NCBI GenBank assembly: GCA_947574055.1
Contig: CANPIC010000010.1
Span: forward strand, 1-64,000
Length of the DNA: 64,000 bases
From: an uncultured bacterium
GTDB taxonomy: Bacteria > Bacillota > Clostridia > Lachnospirales > Lachnospiraceae
Reading direction: 5' to 3'
The translations under genes were made by a program, and so were the position numbers. Every line of letters starts with the position of its first letter. Positions within the stretch are counted from its first letter, which is position 1. The notes below the pieces were generated by a model, which searched no databases, had not been told where the DNA came from, and saw only the letters and a list, made by a program, of their open reading frames with translations. Below, in pieces: positions 46,585 through 55,324 of this stretch.

Positions 46585-49134
46585 TTAATAGCTTTCTGTC
46601 AGGATATCCTCAACATCCTCTTCGACGGCCAGCCCATTTTGCTTTTTTAATCCGGTCCAGTATTTATCTCCGGGCTGAAATCTGATCACTTCCAGTTTAT
46701 CGCGCGTGCGAAGCAGGGTAATGAACTCGTATATCAGTCCGTTGATGTAATCATCCCGGATATCCAGGATGGAATCAATCAGCCTTTTCATCTTTCTGAT
46801 ATCCTCGTTACTTATCTTTCTGCCATGCTTTTTCAGGTATCTTATCTCTTCCAGCACATAACAGTGTACCGAAAAACTTTTTGCTTTGTTTTTATAATAT
46901 TCGTGGCTGTTGATCAGCTCAAACATCTTTTTCTCGCCGGTCTTAAACAGCGCTTCCGCCTCTGCAAGATCTTGCGTATAATTGGCCTGTTTTAGGTAGT
47001 TCCTCGCTATAGCATGCTGAATCTGATATGATTTGGGGCGTATGCCTTTTGCCATCTGCAGATGATTGAGCGCTTTTGCATAGTCCTTTCGTCTCTGTTC
47101 GACAATGCCCATTTGCAACCAGTAATAACTGATTTCTCCATATTCTTCTTTCAGTTGATAAAACAGCTGCAAAATATCTTCCAGCTTAAAACGCAGCTTA
47201 TTTTCCAATATGTCTTCTTTGAGAAGACTTTCAAAAATCATTCGCCAGTAGTTGTTATCATTTTCCGAAAAATAGGGGGCAATGTATTTCAGTACATCAA
47301 GTACCATCTCCCGCTTCTCTTCCTGTGTCGTATGTTTCCATACCTGATCCAGCATGACCTGGTTTTTGAGGGTAATCCCTTCGGCATCAACCCTCACAAA
47401 ATCCACGATCACTTCCTCACTGGCTGACATCTTCTCCGTGCCTGCTTCATAGAAGCAGGTAAAATCAATGGAATATCTGGCCGTAAGCATTTCACTGGGA
47501 TAATAGGGCAGGTCAATCTGATCAAACAGGGTCAGCTCTTTAAACAGTCTCAGCCCCTGCTCACTGTAATCTTCCAACAGATCATGCAGAGAATCCTGTA
47601 CCCTTTTTTCAAAATATTTGCCATAGGTAATCTGTACAAACAGGTTGGAGAGGATTTTGTATTTGGTAATCTCTGCGCAGCCCTGCGCTTCCTGTCTGGA
47701 CAGGCTGCCCAGATATCCTTTCTCAGTTAATTTGCGGTAAATAATCTGTGCATATTTGTAATCCAGTTTATCCCTGACTTCATAGTCTTCATAGGGATTC
47801 CCTTCCAGATAGTAGCGTTTTTTCAGATGATAATAATTGCGCGAAGTCGTAATCACCAGCAGCTTTTTACCGGTATTATTTTCCCGGTACATCTTTTCGA
47901 TTACTTTATAGTTAAAGCTGGCATCCTCAATCAGCAGCACATAATGATTCCCTTTGTCGATCTTCATAAATTCAAACAGTCGCCTGTAATCAAGGCTTTT
48001 GCCTCTAAATTCCAGCACTGTACAGCCACTCGTATGCAGCCAGGCCCCCATCTGTTTTAAGAGACAGCCTTTCCCGACCAGCCGCTTCCCATACAGCGCG
48101 ATACAATATGTATTTCCCTCTCCGTAGTCAATCCTGCCAATCCGTTTTTTCAGTTCTTCAAAATGGGGACTCTCAAACAGCCAGTTTTCCAGCACATCCC
48201 GCCATTCACAAATATAGCCAAAGTACAGGTTGCTATCATACCCCTCCTTTTGTTCCATGCTGCCAACGATGTCCTGATAGAGATGAATGCCGGAATAATT
48301 CAGCCGTTTCACACACTTTTCCTGCTCATTGGGATCATAATGAACAGTCTCTAAAAATGCCATAAACTGTTCTGTCGTCCATTCCAGCAAAATACCGGAA
48401 AAAGCATTGACGCGGTTCCTAAAGCGGATGGTCGGTTTGGGATCGACAAAAATCATCTTCCCTTTTCGGAAATATCCGGCCTGTTCATATTTTGTCACAT
48501 AAGAATCAATGTCCGCTTCATCGAGACTGGCACCGATAAACAGAAAATTCTCCTTTTGAATATCATGCGCCAGATCATTGAGTTTAAAATTCATCCTGCC
48601 GCTGATCAGATTGCTGTATTCTTTTCTGCTGAACACAAGATCTTCCCTGGGCCCATTGACACATCCATGCAGTTTCACATACTCCAATTCCTCGTCTGTT
48701 TTCTTCTTCTGTGACATCTGGTTCTGGACAAGGAGTTTTTCTTTGTTTTTACGATAAACGGCCTCCACCAGATCATCAATATTGACCGTATAAATCTTCT
48801 TCCACGGATAGCGAGATACTATATAATGAAAATCCGCAGGTTTTACATCACTTAGCCGCTCCACTAAAAAATCGCGCAGTTCCGCATACTGTTTCAGAGA
48901 ATCATCCACGTATTGGCATACGTCCTGCAGTTCATACTGCTCGACTTCTTTTTTCTCGTCCTCTGTCGCCTTCCCCTCGATAAACTGCTCAAAAATCTCA
49001 CGCTTCAGCCCCTCTCCCAGCGGAATATCTCCATGCAGATTGGAGGCGCCCACCGAAAAACCTGCCCCCAGAAACAGCATCGGCGGTTCCGCCTCCAAAA
49101 TCCGTCTTACCTCATCAATCGTTTTCTGATCCAT
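46585..49134 (-). CDS. SIR2-STAND-TPR antiphage sensor-like protein
   Basis: An 849-residue protein. Residues 1-260 are a SIR2-like NADase domain: GAGFS (23-27), TVNID (116-120), catalytic-type histidine in KLHG (154-157), and FIGASLDEADID. Residues about 340-500 look like a STAND NTPase with P-loop GKRLVGKG (349-356), where the usual Ser/Thr is glycine, and Walker B HYVLLIEDAS. The C-terminal 250 residues are helical with TPR-like pairs (YYWLQMGIVEQRRKDYAKAL). This order recalls Avs/SIR2-STAND defence proteins, which deplete NAD+ on sensing phage proteins. It is the last gene of the spike operon, 40 bases after its neighbour. Start 49134 follows GGAAAGGAAAAGG. Confidence 0.78.
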   Translation of the reverse strand: MDQKTIDEVRRILEAEPPMLFLGAGFSVGASNLHGDIPLGEGLKREIFEQFIEGKATEDEKKEVEQYELQDVCQYVDDSLKQYAELRDFLVERLSDVKPADFHYIVSRYPWKKIYTVNIDDLVEAVYRKNKEKLLVQNQMSQKKKTDEELEYVKLHGCVNGPREDLVFSRKEYSNLISGRMNFKLNDLAHDIQKENFLFIGASLDEADIDSYVTKYEQAGYFRKGKMIFVDPKPTIRFRNRVNAFSGILLEWTTEQFMAFLETVHYDPNEQEKCVKRLNYSGIHLYQDIVGSMEQKEGYDSNLYFGYICEWRDVLENWLFESPHFEELKKRIGRIDYGEGNTYCIALYGKRLVGKGCLLKQMGAWLHTSGCTVLEFRGKSLDYRRLFEFMKIDKGNHYVLLIEDASFNYKVIEKMYRENNTGKKLLVITTSRNYYHLKKRYYLEGNPYEDYEVRDKLDYKYAQIIYRKLTEKGYLGSLSRQEAQGCAEITKYKILSNLFVQITYGKYFEKRVQDSLHDLLEDYSEQGLRLFKELTLFDQIDLPYYPSEMLTARYSIDFTCFYEAGTEKMSASEEVIVDFVRVDAEGITLKNQVMLDQVWKHTTQEEKREMVLDVLKYIAPYFSENDNNYWRMIFESLLKEDILENKLRFKLEDILQLFYQLKEEYGEISYYWLQMGIVEQRRKDYAKALNHLQMAKGIRPKSYQIQHAIARNYLKQANYTQDLAEAEALFKTGEKKMFELINSHEYYKNKAKSFSVHCYVLEEIRYLKKHGRKISNEDIRKMKRLIDSILDIRDDYINGLIYEFITLLRTRDKLEVIRFQPGDKYWTGLKKQNGLAVEEDVEDILTESY

Positions 49135-49174
49135 CCTTTTCCTTTCCAGGTGTGCCACTCTTCCACTGCGCCAC

Positions 49175-49867
49175 TCACGCAAACACCACCCCAAACTCCG
49201 CAAAGACTTCCTGACATACTTCCATATTATAATGCCCGGCATCCCGCAGTACTTCCTGCTCTTCTTTTGTCAGTACTGCCTGTTGTGTGAGAGATTTGAT
49301 GCGTTCCCGGTAAAGACGCTCCGCCATCTCCATTCTGGGCTCATCCATGGAGCAGACTTCCCCATAATAAGGCATGGCCTCTTCAAAAGGCTCCATCTGA
49401 TGCTGCAGAAGATATCCGCCATGCAAAAGCCAGTCCTCATAATCATCCCGGCTCAGTATCTCCCCGTCCTCCTGCCAAAAGCCCGTTGTCACATAAGGCA
49501 AGGCTTTTTCCCCTTCGCCTTCCTCAAACAATTCGGACAATGTCACTGCCATTTTCTGAATCTCTGGCGGGGCCCCCTTATAATGCGATCTGGCATACTG
49601 TTCTGTGAGAACCAGTTCGGTCCGCTCACTGAAATACATCCAAAACATGCCTAGAAGCAATCCCCTTTCTTCCGCAAAAATAAGTGCCACTTTTCCCTCA
49701 CCGTTCTCTGCCACATAGAGTCCACCGGACCATTTATGCTCCCCCAGGGTAAAAGGATACTCTGTCAGCATCACGCCATTCACACAGGACGCCAGGACGC
49801 ATCCTTTCCATAATTCCATGCCATCTATCGGCAGTTTGTTTACATCCCTGCCATCTGAACTGTCCAT
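49175..49867 (-). CDS. Unrecognised protein, possible immunity or adaptor
   Basis: A 230-residue soluble, acidic protein that I do not recognise. It has no signal peptide or membrane segment. The centre (GGLYVAENGEGKVALIFAEERGLLLGMFW) looks like a mixed alpha/beta domain and the C-terminal half is helical (EMAERLYRERIKSLTQQ). It directly follows the HNH toxin candidate (68 bases), the usual place for an immunity gene, and precedes the SIR2-STAND gene. The start at 49867 follows GGAGG. Immunity is inferred from position and acidity only. Confidence 0.55.
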   Translation of the reverse strand: MDSSDGRDVNKLPIDGMELWKGCVLASCVNGVMLTEYPFTLGEHKWSGGLYVAENGEGKVALIFAEERGLLLGMFWMYFSERTELVLTEQYARSHYKGAPPEIQKMAVTLSELFEEGEGEKALPYVTTGFWQEDGEILSRDDYEDWLLHGGYLLQHQMEPFEEAMPYYGEVCSMDEPRMEMAERLYRERIKSLTQQAVLTKEEQEVLRDAGHYNMEVCQEVFAEFGVVFA

Positions 49868-49935
49868 TTTAATCCTCCATGGGACATGCAGATAAACCGC
49901 ATGTCCCTTGCCCACATGCTCTTATACAGATACAA

Positions 49936-50808
49936 TCAGCATAACTTGTCAATCTCTTTTTTCAGACCCGTCTTTCTTGATTTCTGCAACGCCTCTGACC
50001 ATTCACAGGGGTTATCCAGTGTACAGATTTTGCAGTCCTTCCCTTTGTAGCCATCAATCATCCCCGGTGGTGTTTTCGGTACTTTGTTCGGCGCTTCCTT
50101 TCCATTGTTACATAGTGTATTGCACTTCCAAAGTCCGTCAACCGGTTTGCCGTTCGCGCTGAATAAATCTCCGGTGGAATTTGCAACTGTCTGTGCACAA
50201 ATACAGCCAAATGCCTTATTGCTTTTCTTAATATTGGCCAGACGACCCAGCATCTGCGCATTACAGAATCGGTTACAGCCGCCCTTTGATTTGGAATAAA
50301 TATGATCTACATTCCACTCATTACTTTTGTACTCACCTGACGCAGGAATTACCTTCTCATATCCACCTTTTTTCTTACTGTAAACATCAGAACGCATAAT
50401 CATTCCATTCTGTACAAGGTTTGCCCGTCCCACCATCAGCTTCTGAAAATTGGTATAATCGACAGCATTGCCTATCTTCAGTTTGGCCATATGTTTATCA
50501 AGGTAATTCTGATCCAGTTTCGGAAATACAAGCGGCTTCGTCCCATCGATGCTCAGACTGGCACGGAGTGCCTTGTAAAGTCCCTTTCTATATGTCAGGA
50601 CAGCTGTCGTCGCACCTACGCTCTTATAAGAGATCGCGCACATGGCAATCTTCCTTTTACCGGCATCTGCCCATACCTTTGCCCCATAAGGGATGCGGGT
50701 ACTGCACCGCAGAAAACTGTTGCAGGGGCAGTCAACTGCCGGGTTATTGGCATCCGGTTCTACCGATGCGCCTTTACATTTCTTTGCCCCATCTACCGCT
50801 TTCGTCAT
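49936..50808 (-). CDS. HNH-nuclease-like effector/toxin candidate
   Basis: A 290-residue basic, cysteine-rich protein (about 16 cysteines). A helical region spans about 70-150. From 165 there is an HNH-type core: EWNVDHIYSKSKGGCNRF, with Asp168-His169, followed by Asn183 and a lysine-rich helix ANIKKSNK. Cysteines at 178, 182, 202 and 204 and further CxxC-type pairs near the end (CKICTLDNPC) probably bind zinc. There is no signal peptide. Its place behind VgrG-, PAAR- and pentapeptide-repeat genes fits a nuclease cargo of a spike system. The start at 50808 follows GGAGG, inside the previous gene's end. Confidence 0.68.
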   Translation of the reverse strand: MTKAVDGAKKCKGASVEPDANNPAVDCPCNSFLRCSTRIPYGAKVWADAGKRKIAMCAISYKSVGATTAVLTYRKGLYKALRASLSIDGTKPLVFPKLDQNYLDKHMAKLKIGNAVDYTNFQKLMVGRANLVQNGMIMRSDVYSKKKGGYEKVIPASGEYKSNEWNVDHIYSKSKGGCNRFCNAQMLGRLANIKKSNKAFGCICAQTVANSTGDLFSANGKPVDGLWKCNTLCNNGKEAPNKVPKTPPGMIDGYKGKDCKICTLDNPCEWSEALQKSRKTGLKKEIDKLC

Positions 50809-51256
50809 ACTGTTCACCTCCCAGTGTCCTGATCCGTTCCAGCTCCAGGTTCAGATAGCCACGCCGCAGCAGGCTTTCCGCCAGAGCCAGATTGATCACA
50901 TAAGATACTTTTTTATAATTGGGCACCATAAAGAGGGGCATCAGCCCCATCGGCCTTACCGCACTGACCGAGCCGTCCTCCCGAAACTGTGCCCCCTCTT
51001 CCTGCGCTGTCACCGGCTGGAATGACCACAGGAGGGGGACACCTTCCCCTTCCAGGACACATGGCGTAAAATCCATGGATGGCAGAAACTGTTCCAGTAA
51101 CTCCTTCAAACGGTTGCTGATCAGCGGGCAGGGACGAAGGGTAAAATCCGGCAATTCTCCTTTTTTACTCATATTACAAATAAGGATGTCTTTGTCATGA
51201 TTGAGGATCTTTACCCTGCACCCACCCTCAAAAGGTTTCATCAAAAAATATTCCAT
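50774..51256 (-). CDS. Short protein overlapping the HNH gene; immunity or chaperone candidate
   Basis: A 160-residue soluble protein that I do not recognise. It starts EYFLMKPFEGGCRVKILNHDKDI and has a central PCPLISNRLKELLEQFLPSMDFTPCVLE, then VPLLWSFQPV, a pattern slightly reminiscent of the DUF1629/Imm11 family linked to polymorphic toxins; this is low confidence. Its end overlaps the start of the HNH gene by 35 bases, implying coupled translation, as expected for a cargo-specific adaptor or immunity protein. The start at 51256 follows GGAGG. Confidence 0.55.
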   Translation of the reverse strand: MEYFLMKPFEGGCRVKILNHDKDILICNMSKKGELPDFTLRPCPLISNRLKELLEQFLPSMDFTPCVLEGEGVPLLWSFQPVTAQEEGAQFREDGSVSAVRPMGLMPLFMVPNYKKVSYVINLALAESLLRRGYLNLELERIRTLGGEQYDESGRWGKEM

Positions 51257-51390
51257 CCCATACCTCCATGCCACCAGGGCAGGCAAATGATAACCCACAC
51301 ACAACCGTCTGCATCCATGCAATTTCTGCCGCCCTGTATCGCGTCTTACCGTCTATATGTAAGACACAGACCTGTCCTCGTTGCCTTTTG

Positions 51391-52461
51391 TCAGAAGTTC
51401 AAAAAGTGTGCCTGCTCTCTCTGTCTATCATCCAGTTCATAATATTCCTTATGAATTTCATTCAGCACAGCACCATCCAGATCAGCGCCGCGAAAGTCCG
51501 CGCCTTCCATCGCACTGAATGTCAGATCAGCCTCTCTGAGCACGCATCCGCCAAAACTGGCCCATTCACAATCCGGACGTGTCCATGTCGAATCGTTGAT
51601 CATGCAGACGCTGTGCGCGCCTGTCAGCACGGCCTTCTCCAGATTGGCACCGTCAAACCTGGCGCCGGGAACCCAGGCGCCTGCAAGAGATGCCGCCTTC
51701 ATGCTGCTGTCACAAAACCAGGCGCCGTCCAGATTGGCCTCTTCAAAATGACAGCCATCCAAAATACATCCCCTGAAATCACATCCGCTCAGGTCAAGGC
51801 CGCCAAAGTCCCAGCCGGAAAAATCAAGCCCCCGATAGTCCCGGAACCGATAAGACTCCTCTTCCTTTTTGTCAAACCACTTTTTCCTCTCATCCGGTTC
51901 CATCTCCGGTGTAAAACGCCGGCAAACCCGCCCATAACCCATATATTCACAGGCTCTGACACAAAACATATCACTGATCTGCATACCCTGCGTGGAAAAT
52001 CCCATAACAGCTCTTCTGCATGCCATCTCCGCATACTTCCAGAAATTCGCCGCCGACAGGCTCTGACAATTTTGCAGCATCCGCTTCGGCAGTTTGGCCC
52101 GGTATTTCTTTACCAGACTTTCCGTCTCCTTCATCATCTCGTGATAGTAACGGAAAATCTCATCACCACACACTTCCCCGGCCTGTGCCTGCTGCGGATC
52201 CGCATACCACTTCGTGCCATAAACCATGATGGGAATCCGATAATCCTGCATCAGCAATCTTGTCCGCAGCATGGTCACTTCCATATAGGTAATTTCCCCA
52301 TAGCCACAATCCTGCATCTCTCTGACCCGCCTGCAGGCAGCTTCCAGCCCCTGCCCAAAGAGACTGGTCAGTTCTTCCAGATGCGAAAAATAATAGGCAT
52401 TGGCACCAAGCAGTGCCCGGTTATTGATTTCTATGTACTCATTCCTGAAATCTTCATTCAT
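51391..52461 (-). CDS. Pentapeptide-repeat protein with helical N-terminal domain
   Basis: A 356-residue protein. Residues 1-210 are a helical domain rich in Tyr and Met that I do not recognise. Residues about 218-335 are pentapeptide repeats of the A(D/N)LXX form (LDFSGWDFGGLDLSGCDFRGC, ANLDGAWF, ADLTFSAMEGADFRGADLDGA), which build a right-handed quadrilateral beta-helix. Such helices occur in effectors and as structural rods in injection systems. It lies between the VgrG-like spike gene (38 bases) and the toxin module, so it may be a cargo adaptor or effector. No enzymatic motif was seen. Confidence 0.75.
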   Translation of the reverse strand: MNEDFRNEYIEINNRALLGANAYYFSHLEELTSLFGQGLEAACRRVREMQDCGYGEITYMEVTMLRTRLLMQDYRIPIMVYGTKWYADPQQAQAGEVCGDEIFRYYHEMMKETESLVKKYRAKLPKRMLQNCQSLSAANFWKYAEMACRRAVMGFSTQGMQISDMFCVRACEYMGYGRVCRRFTPEMEPDERKKWFDKKEEESYRFRDYRGLDFSGWDFGGLDLSGCDFRGCILDGCHFEEANLDGAWFCDSSMKAASLAGAWVPGARFDGANLEKAVLTGAHSVCMINDSTWTRPDCEWASFGGCVLREADLTFSAMEGADFRGADLDGAVLNEIHKEYYELDDRQREQAHFLNF

Positions 52462-52499
52462 AGATTCACTCTCTTGCTCATCCTGCCAGTGTACAGCCG

Positions 52500-54164
52500 C
52501 TAATTTTCTTTGATTGTCGACGCTTTCAGGTTCATGGCCCCATCCATCTTGATGGAACTGGACTTGCAGGAAATCCCCACTTCCGACTTAGCGCTGATAC
52601 TCATCTTCTTTTTCGACTCCTGTATCATATCTTCCTTGGAAGACAGAGACATCTTCTTCTGGGTCACCACTGTCATGTCTTTTTCCACATTTAGTACAAA
52701 TTCCTTCTGTGTCTCCATCCCCAGTTTATCCATCGCCGAAAAGATCATTTCCTTACCACTCTTTGTGACCACTCCTTCTGCGGCGTTCATGGATATATCT
52801 TTGCCCGCTCTCGCATCAATACTCTTGCCCGCGTTGATGCTGCAACCATTACCCGCATTCAGAAGGATACTGTCCCCGGCTGTCATGGATATATGACCGC
52901 CTGCCAGCACATCAATACTGGACAACGTATTCACCCGAATCCCATGCTGGGAAAACACTTCGATTCCCTCGTCCTCATTCAGTTTCACAAACAGCCCACC
53001 CGTTTTGGCCGTGATTAGAATTTCCTTATCGCTGATCTTGATCTCTTTGTCATGCGGCGTCCGCAGATATTTGATCCCCGGATCTACGCTGCGGTCACTG
53101 CTCACCTGCCGGTAAGAAGACTGGGCCACTGCCATGCTTTCATCTTCTGTAGGAAACTGAATATGCACCACATCATCCACTTCCGGCATCAGATAGAGGC
53201 CGGTATGGTTCTCCGCACTATACGGGGTAATATAGGGAAACGCATATGCCGTAGCCGTGTCCTGACTCTCGTCCACACACAGAAGGACTTTTACGGTATC
53301 TTCTTTCACTTCCAGCACCTGTCCAGGCAACGTCAGCCCGGTGATATGCTGGTTATACACAACCGGGACTTTCAGACCATTTTCCGGACAGAGTACGTAG
53401 CGACAGGTAAGCATGGCATCCCTGAGATGGATCTGCGCCTCCCGCACAAACAATGTGTTACCGCCATAATCCACCGTATCGCCGATCGCAAGGACACTGT
53501 CATCAGCCGTAACCGTATACTCCATCGAATCTTCCGGTGAAACTTCTACCCCCGCACCGGAATACCGCCGAAACCGTCTGATATTCTTTCCCACGGAAAA
53601 ACGATACGAAAGCAGACTTCCCATCTGATTTCCCTTCGGTATCCCAAAATAGAAGGATGCCTCCTTTACCGACGGCAGGAGCACCGAATGATCATGGGAA
53701 GCAATCCGCTTTAAAAATTCCCAGTTCGTTTCCTGATATTGCAAAAGTAGGTTATTGACAGGCAGCGGGGATGTTTCCACGCTCGCGGTCAGGGCGCCTT
53801 CTCCTGCCATCAGATCCGCAATCTGCTGATAATTCATGCCCGCATCCTGGAAAGAGCGTGAAAGCACCTCTGTATCCGCCTTGATGCTAAATGACACCGC
53901 CCATACTTCCAGATAATATACCTGCCCTTCAAAGGACGCCCTGATGTCCTGCACAAGCCCGGTAAAAATCACATCATCAGGCCCCGATACCGTGATCACA
54001 GTGGAATCATCCGTGTCCATCACGCCCGCATCGCCTGTTTCTTTTGGTACTATCCCTTTTAAATACATCGCCGCATGCTGGTTCAGAGACTGCTCTATCT
54101 TCATCTCCACAATACCTTCTATCGCAAAAGGACTGACATGCAGCTTGGTCACGTCAATTATCAT
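52500..54164 (-). CDS. VgrG/gpD-like spike protein
   Basis: A 554-residue contractile-injection spike homolog. Residues 1 to about 290 have the phage late-control gpD/gp27 pattern (NQHAAMYLKGIVP, VIFTGLVQDIRASFEGQVYYLEVWAVS, then NYQQIADLMAGEG and YQETNWEFLKRIASH). An OB-fold follows at about 315-395 (GQVLEVKEDTVKVLL to GLYLMPEVDDVVHIQFP), then a gp5-like beta-helix needle with degenerate repeats (LLNAGNGCSINAGKSIDARAGKDISMNAA) to the end. It is trimeric in known systems and capped by a PAAR protein. The start at 54164 follows AGGAGG at the edge of a hairpin repeat. Confidence 0.85.
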   Translation of the reverse strand: MIIDVTKLHVSPFAIEGIVEMKIEQSLNQHAAMYLKGIVPKETGDAGVMDTDDSTVITVSGPDDVIFTGLVQDIRASFEGQVYYLEVWAVSFSIKADTEVLSRSFQDAGMNYQQIADLMAGEGALTASVETSPLPVNNLLLQYQETNWEFLKRIASHDHSVLLPSVKEASFYFGIPKGNQMGSLLSYRFSVGKNIRRFRRYSGAGVEVSPEDSMEYTVTADDSVLAIGDTVDYGGNTLFVREAQIHLRDAMLTCRYVLCPENGLKVPVVYNQHITGLTLPGQVLEVKEDTVKVLLCVDESQDTATAYAFPYITPYSAENHTGLYLMPEVDDVVHIQFPTEDESMAVAQSSYRQVSSDRSVDPGIKYLRTPHDKEIKISDKEILITAKTGGLFVKLNEDEGIEVFSQHGIRVNTLSSIDVLAGGHISMTAGDSILLNAGNGCSINAGKSIDARAGKDISMNAAEGVVTKSGKEMIFSAMDKLGMETQKEFVLNVEKDMTVVTQKKMSLSSKEDMIQESKKKMSISAKSEVGISCKSSSIKMDGAMNLKASTIKEN

Positions 54165-54177
54165 TCTAAGCCTCCTA

Positions 54178-54331
54178 TTCCAGTTCCGCATCCACCCTAC
54201 AAGTCCCCTGCTTCTGGAATCTACATACGGCCTCACTCGTGCGTCCGTATGTAGATTCCGGGACTTTCCGGGCTTCTGCTGTTTTTTCCAGTTCCGCATC
54301 CGCCCTCCATGCCCCCGGGCTTCTGCTGTTA
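54178..54331. repeat. Intergenic hairpin repeat, unit A plus a partial unit
   Basis: A 108-bp unit (54178-54285) with a perfect 15-bp stem, 54216-54230 against 54245-54259, and a 14-nt loop, followed by a short partial copy (54286-54331). It is about 90% identical by eye to the three units at 54961-55291. It lies between the 46-residue acidic gene and the VgrG start; its last bases adjoin the vgrG ribosome site. ORFs spanning it have no ribosome sites. Confidence 0.8.
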
Positions 54332-54341
54332 ATGGGGAAGA

Positions 54342-54482
54342 TCAGTGCGGATTTTCCCTATCTTCCGCTTCGTCCCCGTCGTCTTCACGTTCCTGCTCGT
54401 CTATCTCTTCCTCTTCCTCATCGTTTTCTTCTTCAATCAGTCCTGCCATCCAGGCAATAAAGTCTTCATCTCCATATGGCAT
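54342..54482 (-). CDS. 46-residue highly acidic protein
   Basis: A short gene encoding 46 residues, of which about half are Glu or Asp. The head PYGDEDFIAWMAGLIEEEND is amphipathic and the rest is a polyacidic tail. The ATG at 54482 has GGGAGG nine bases upstream, and the stop at 54342 leaves only 11 bases before the repeat. It sits between the PAAR-like and VgrG-like genes. It might be a small chaperone, DNA-mimic or inhibitor for the basic spike or toxin. Function is inferred from charge only. Confidence 0.6.
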   Translation of the reverse strand: MPYGDEDFIAWMAGLIEEENDEEEEEIDEQEREDDGDEAEDRENPH

Positions 54483-54613
54483 ATCCGCGTGCCTCCCGGT
54501 TCACTCTATAAACGTGGTATCTCTACAGCCAGAACCCGGCCTTCAGCTAGTCAGGTCCTGACATACCCAAATTATGCCCGCTGTTATGGCACTTCTTACG
54601 GCCTGTGTTTTTC

Positions 54614-54946
54614 CTATTGTCCATCCTTCTGGATTTTGATCACGCCCCCGCCGCAGGAGCAGATCGCCATAGAGTCGCTCATCAGTGCCGGCATCCCTCC
54701 TACCATGACATTGGTCTTACCTTTCAGCCAGGTCCCTGCGATCACCGGTGTACAGGGGACGGGCGGTGCCATTTTGGCACAAGTGCCAAATGGTTTGATG
54801 TTTACCATAGGCTTACAGTCTCCGATATTGGCCTTGGCTTTCCCGCTAATCTCAACCCGATTCATCGGCAAAACGGTCAAAGTGGAAGGCGCCGCTCCCA
54901 GAACACATTTTAAAGTAGCTCCATTCACAACATACGATTTCCCCAT
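54614..54946 (-). CDS. DUF4280 PAAR-like spike-tip protein
   Basis: A 110-residue protein with DUF4280 features: VNGATLKCVLGAAPSTLTVLP, the central ANIGDCKPMVNIKPFGTC, and the C-terminal MVGGMPALMSDSMAICSCGG. These PAAR-like proteins form a conical, metal-stabilised tip on VgrG trimers in type VI and related systems, and can carry cargo; this one is tip only. It is flanked on both sides by hairpin repeats. The start at 54946 follows AGGAGG. Confidence 0.88.
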   Translation of the reverse strand: MGKSYVVNGATLKCVLGAAPSTLTVLPMNRVEISGKAKANIGDCKPMVNIKPFGTCAKMAPPVPCTPVIAGTWLKGKTNVMVGGMPALMSDSMAICSCGGGVIKIQKDGQ

Positions 54947-54960
54947 TTTTGTACCTCCTA

Positions 54961-55310
54961 TTCCAGTTCCGCATTCGCCCTACAAGTCCCCTGCCTCTGG
55001 AATCTACATACGGCCTCACTCGTGCGTCCGTATTTAGATTCCGGGACTCTCCGGGCTTCTGCTGTTTTTATTCCAGTTCCGCATTCGCCCTACAAGTCCC
55101 CTGCTTCTGGAATCTATATACGGCCTCACCAGTGCGTCCGTATTTAGATTCCGGGACTTTCCGGGCTTATGCTGTTTTTATGCCAGTTCCGCATTCGCCC
55201 TACAAGTCCCCTGTCTCTGGAATCTACATACGGCCTCACTCGTGCGTCCGTATTTAGATTCCGGGACTCTCCGGGCTTCTGCTGTTTTTTATTCCAGTTC
55301 CGCAGTTTCT
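54961..55310. repeat. Three tandem 110-bp hairpin repeats
   Basis: Units at 54961-55070, 55071-55180 and 55181-55291 repeat with an exact 110-bp spacing of the stem (left arms at 54999, 55109 and 55219; right arms at 55028, 55138 and 55248), plus a 19-base partial start. Each stem is 15 bp with one or two mismatches and a 14-nt loop. It lies between the 260-residue gene and the PAAR-like gene, whose ribosome site adjoins the last repeat base. No gene is seen here. Confidence 0.88.
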
Positions 55311-55324
55311 TTTTCTGCCCAGGT

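Noticed and set aside
46585-49134. Pure sirtuin deacetylase
   Set aside because: The SIR2 domain is fused to a STAND-like NTPase and TPR-like tail, an arrangement known from defence NADases rather than deacetylases.
54165-54299. N-terminal extension of the VgrG frame
   Set aside because: The extra 45 codons are encoded by the hairpin repeat, and a strong AGGAGG sits before the internal ATG at 54164.
54961-55291. CRISPR array
   Set aside because: The units are contiguous 110-bp copies without unique spacers, and no cas genes are present.
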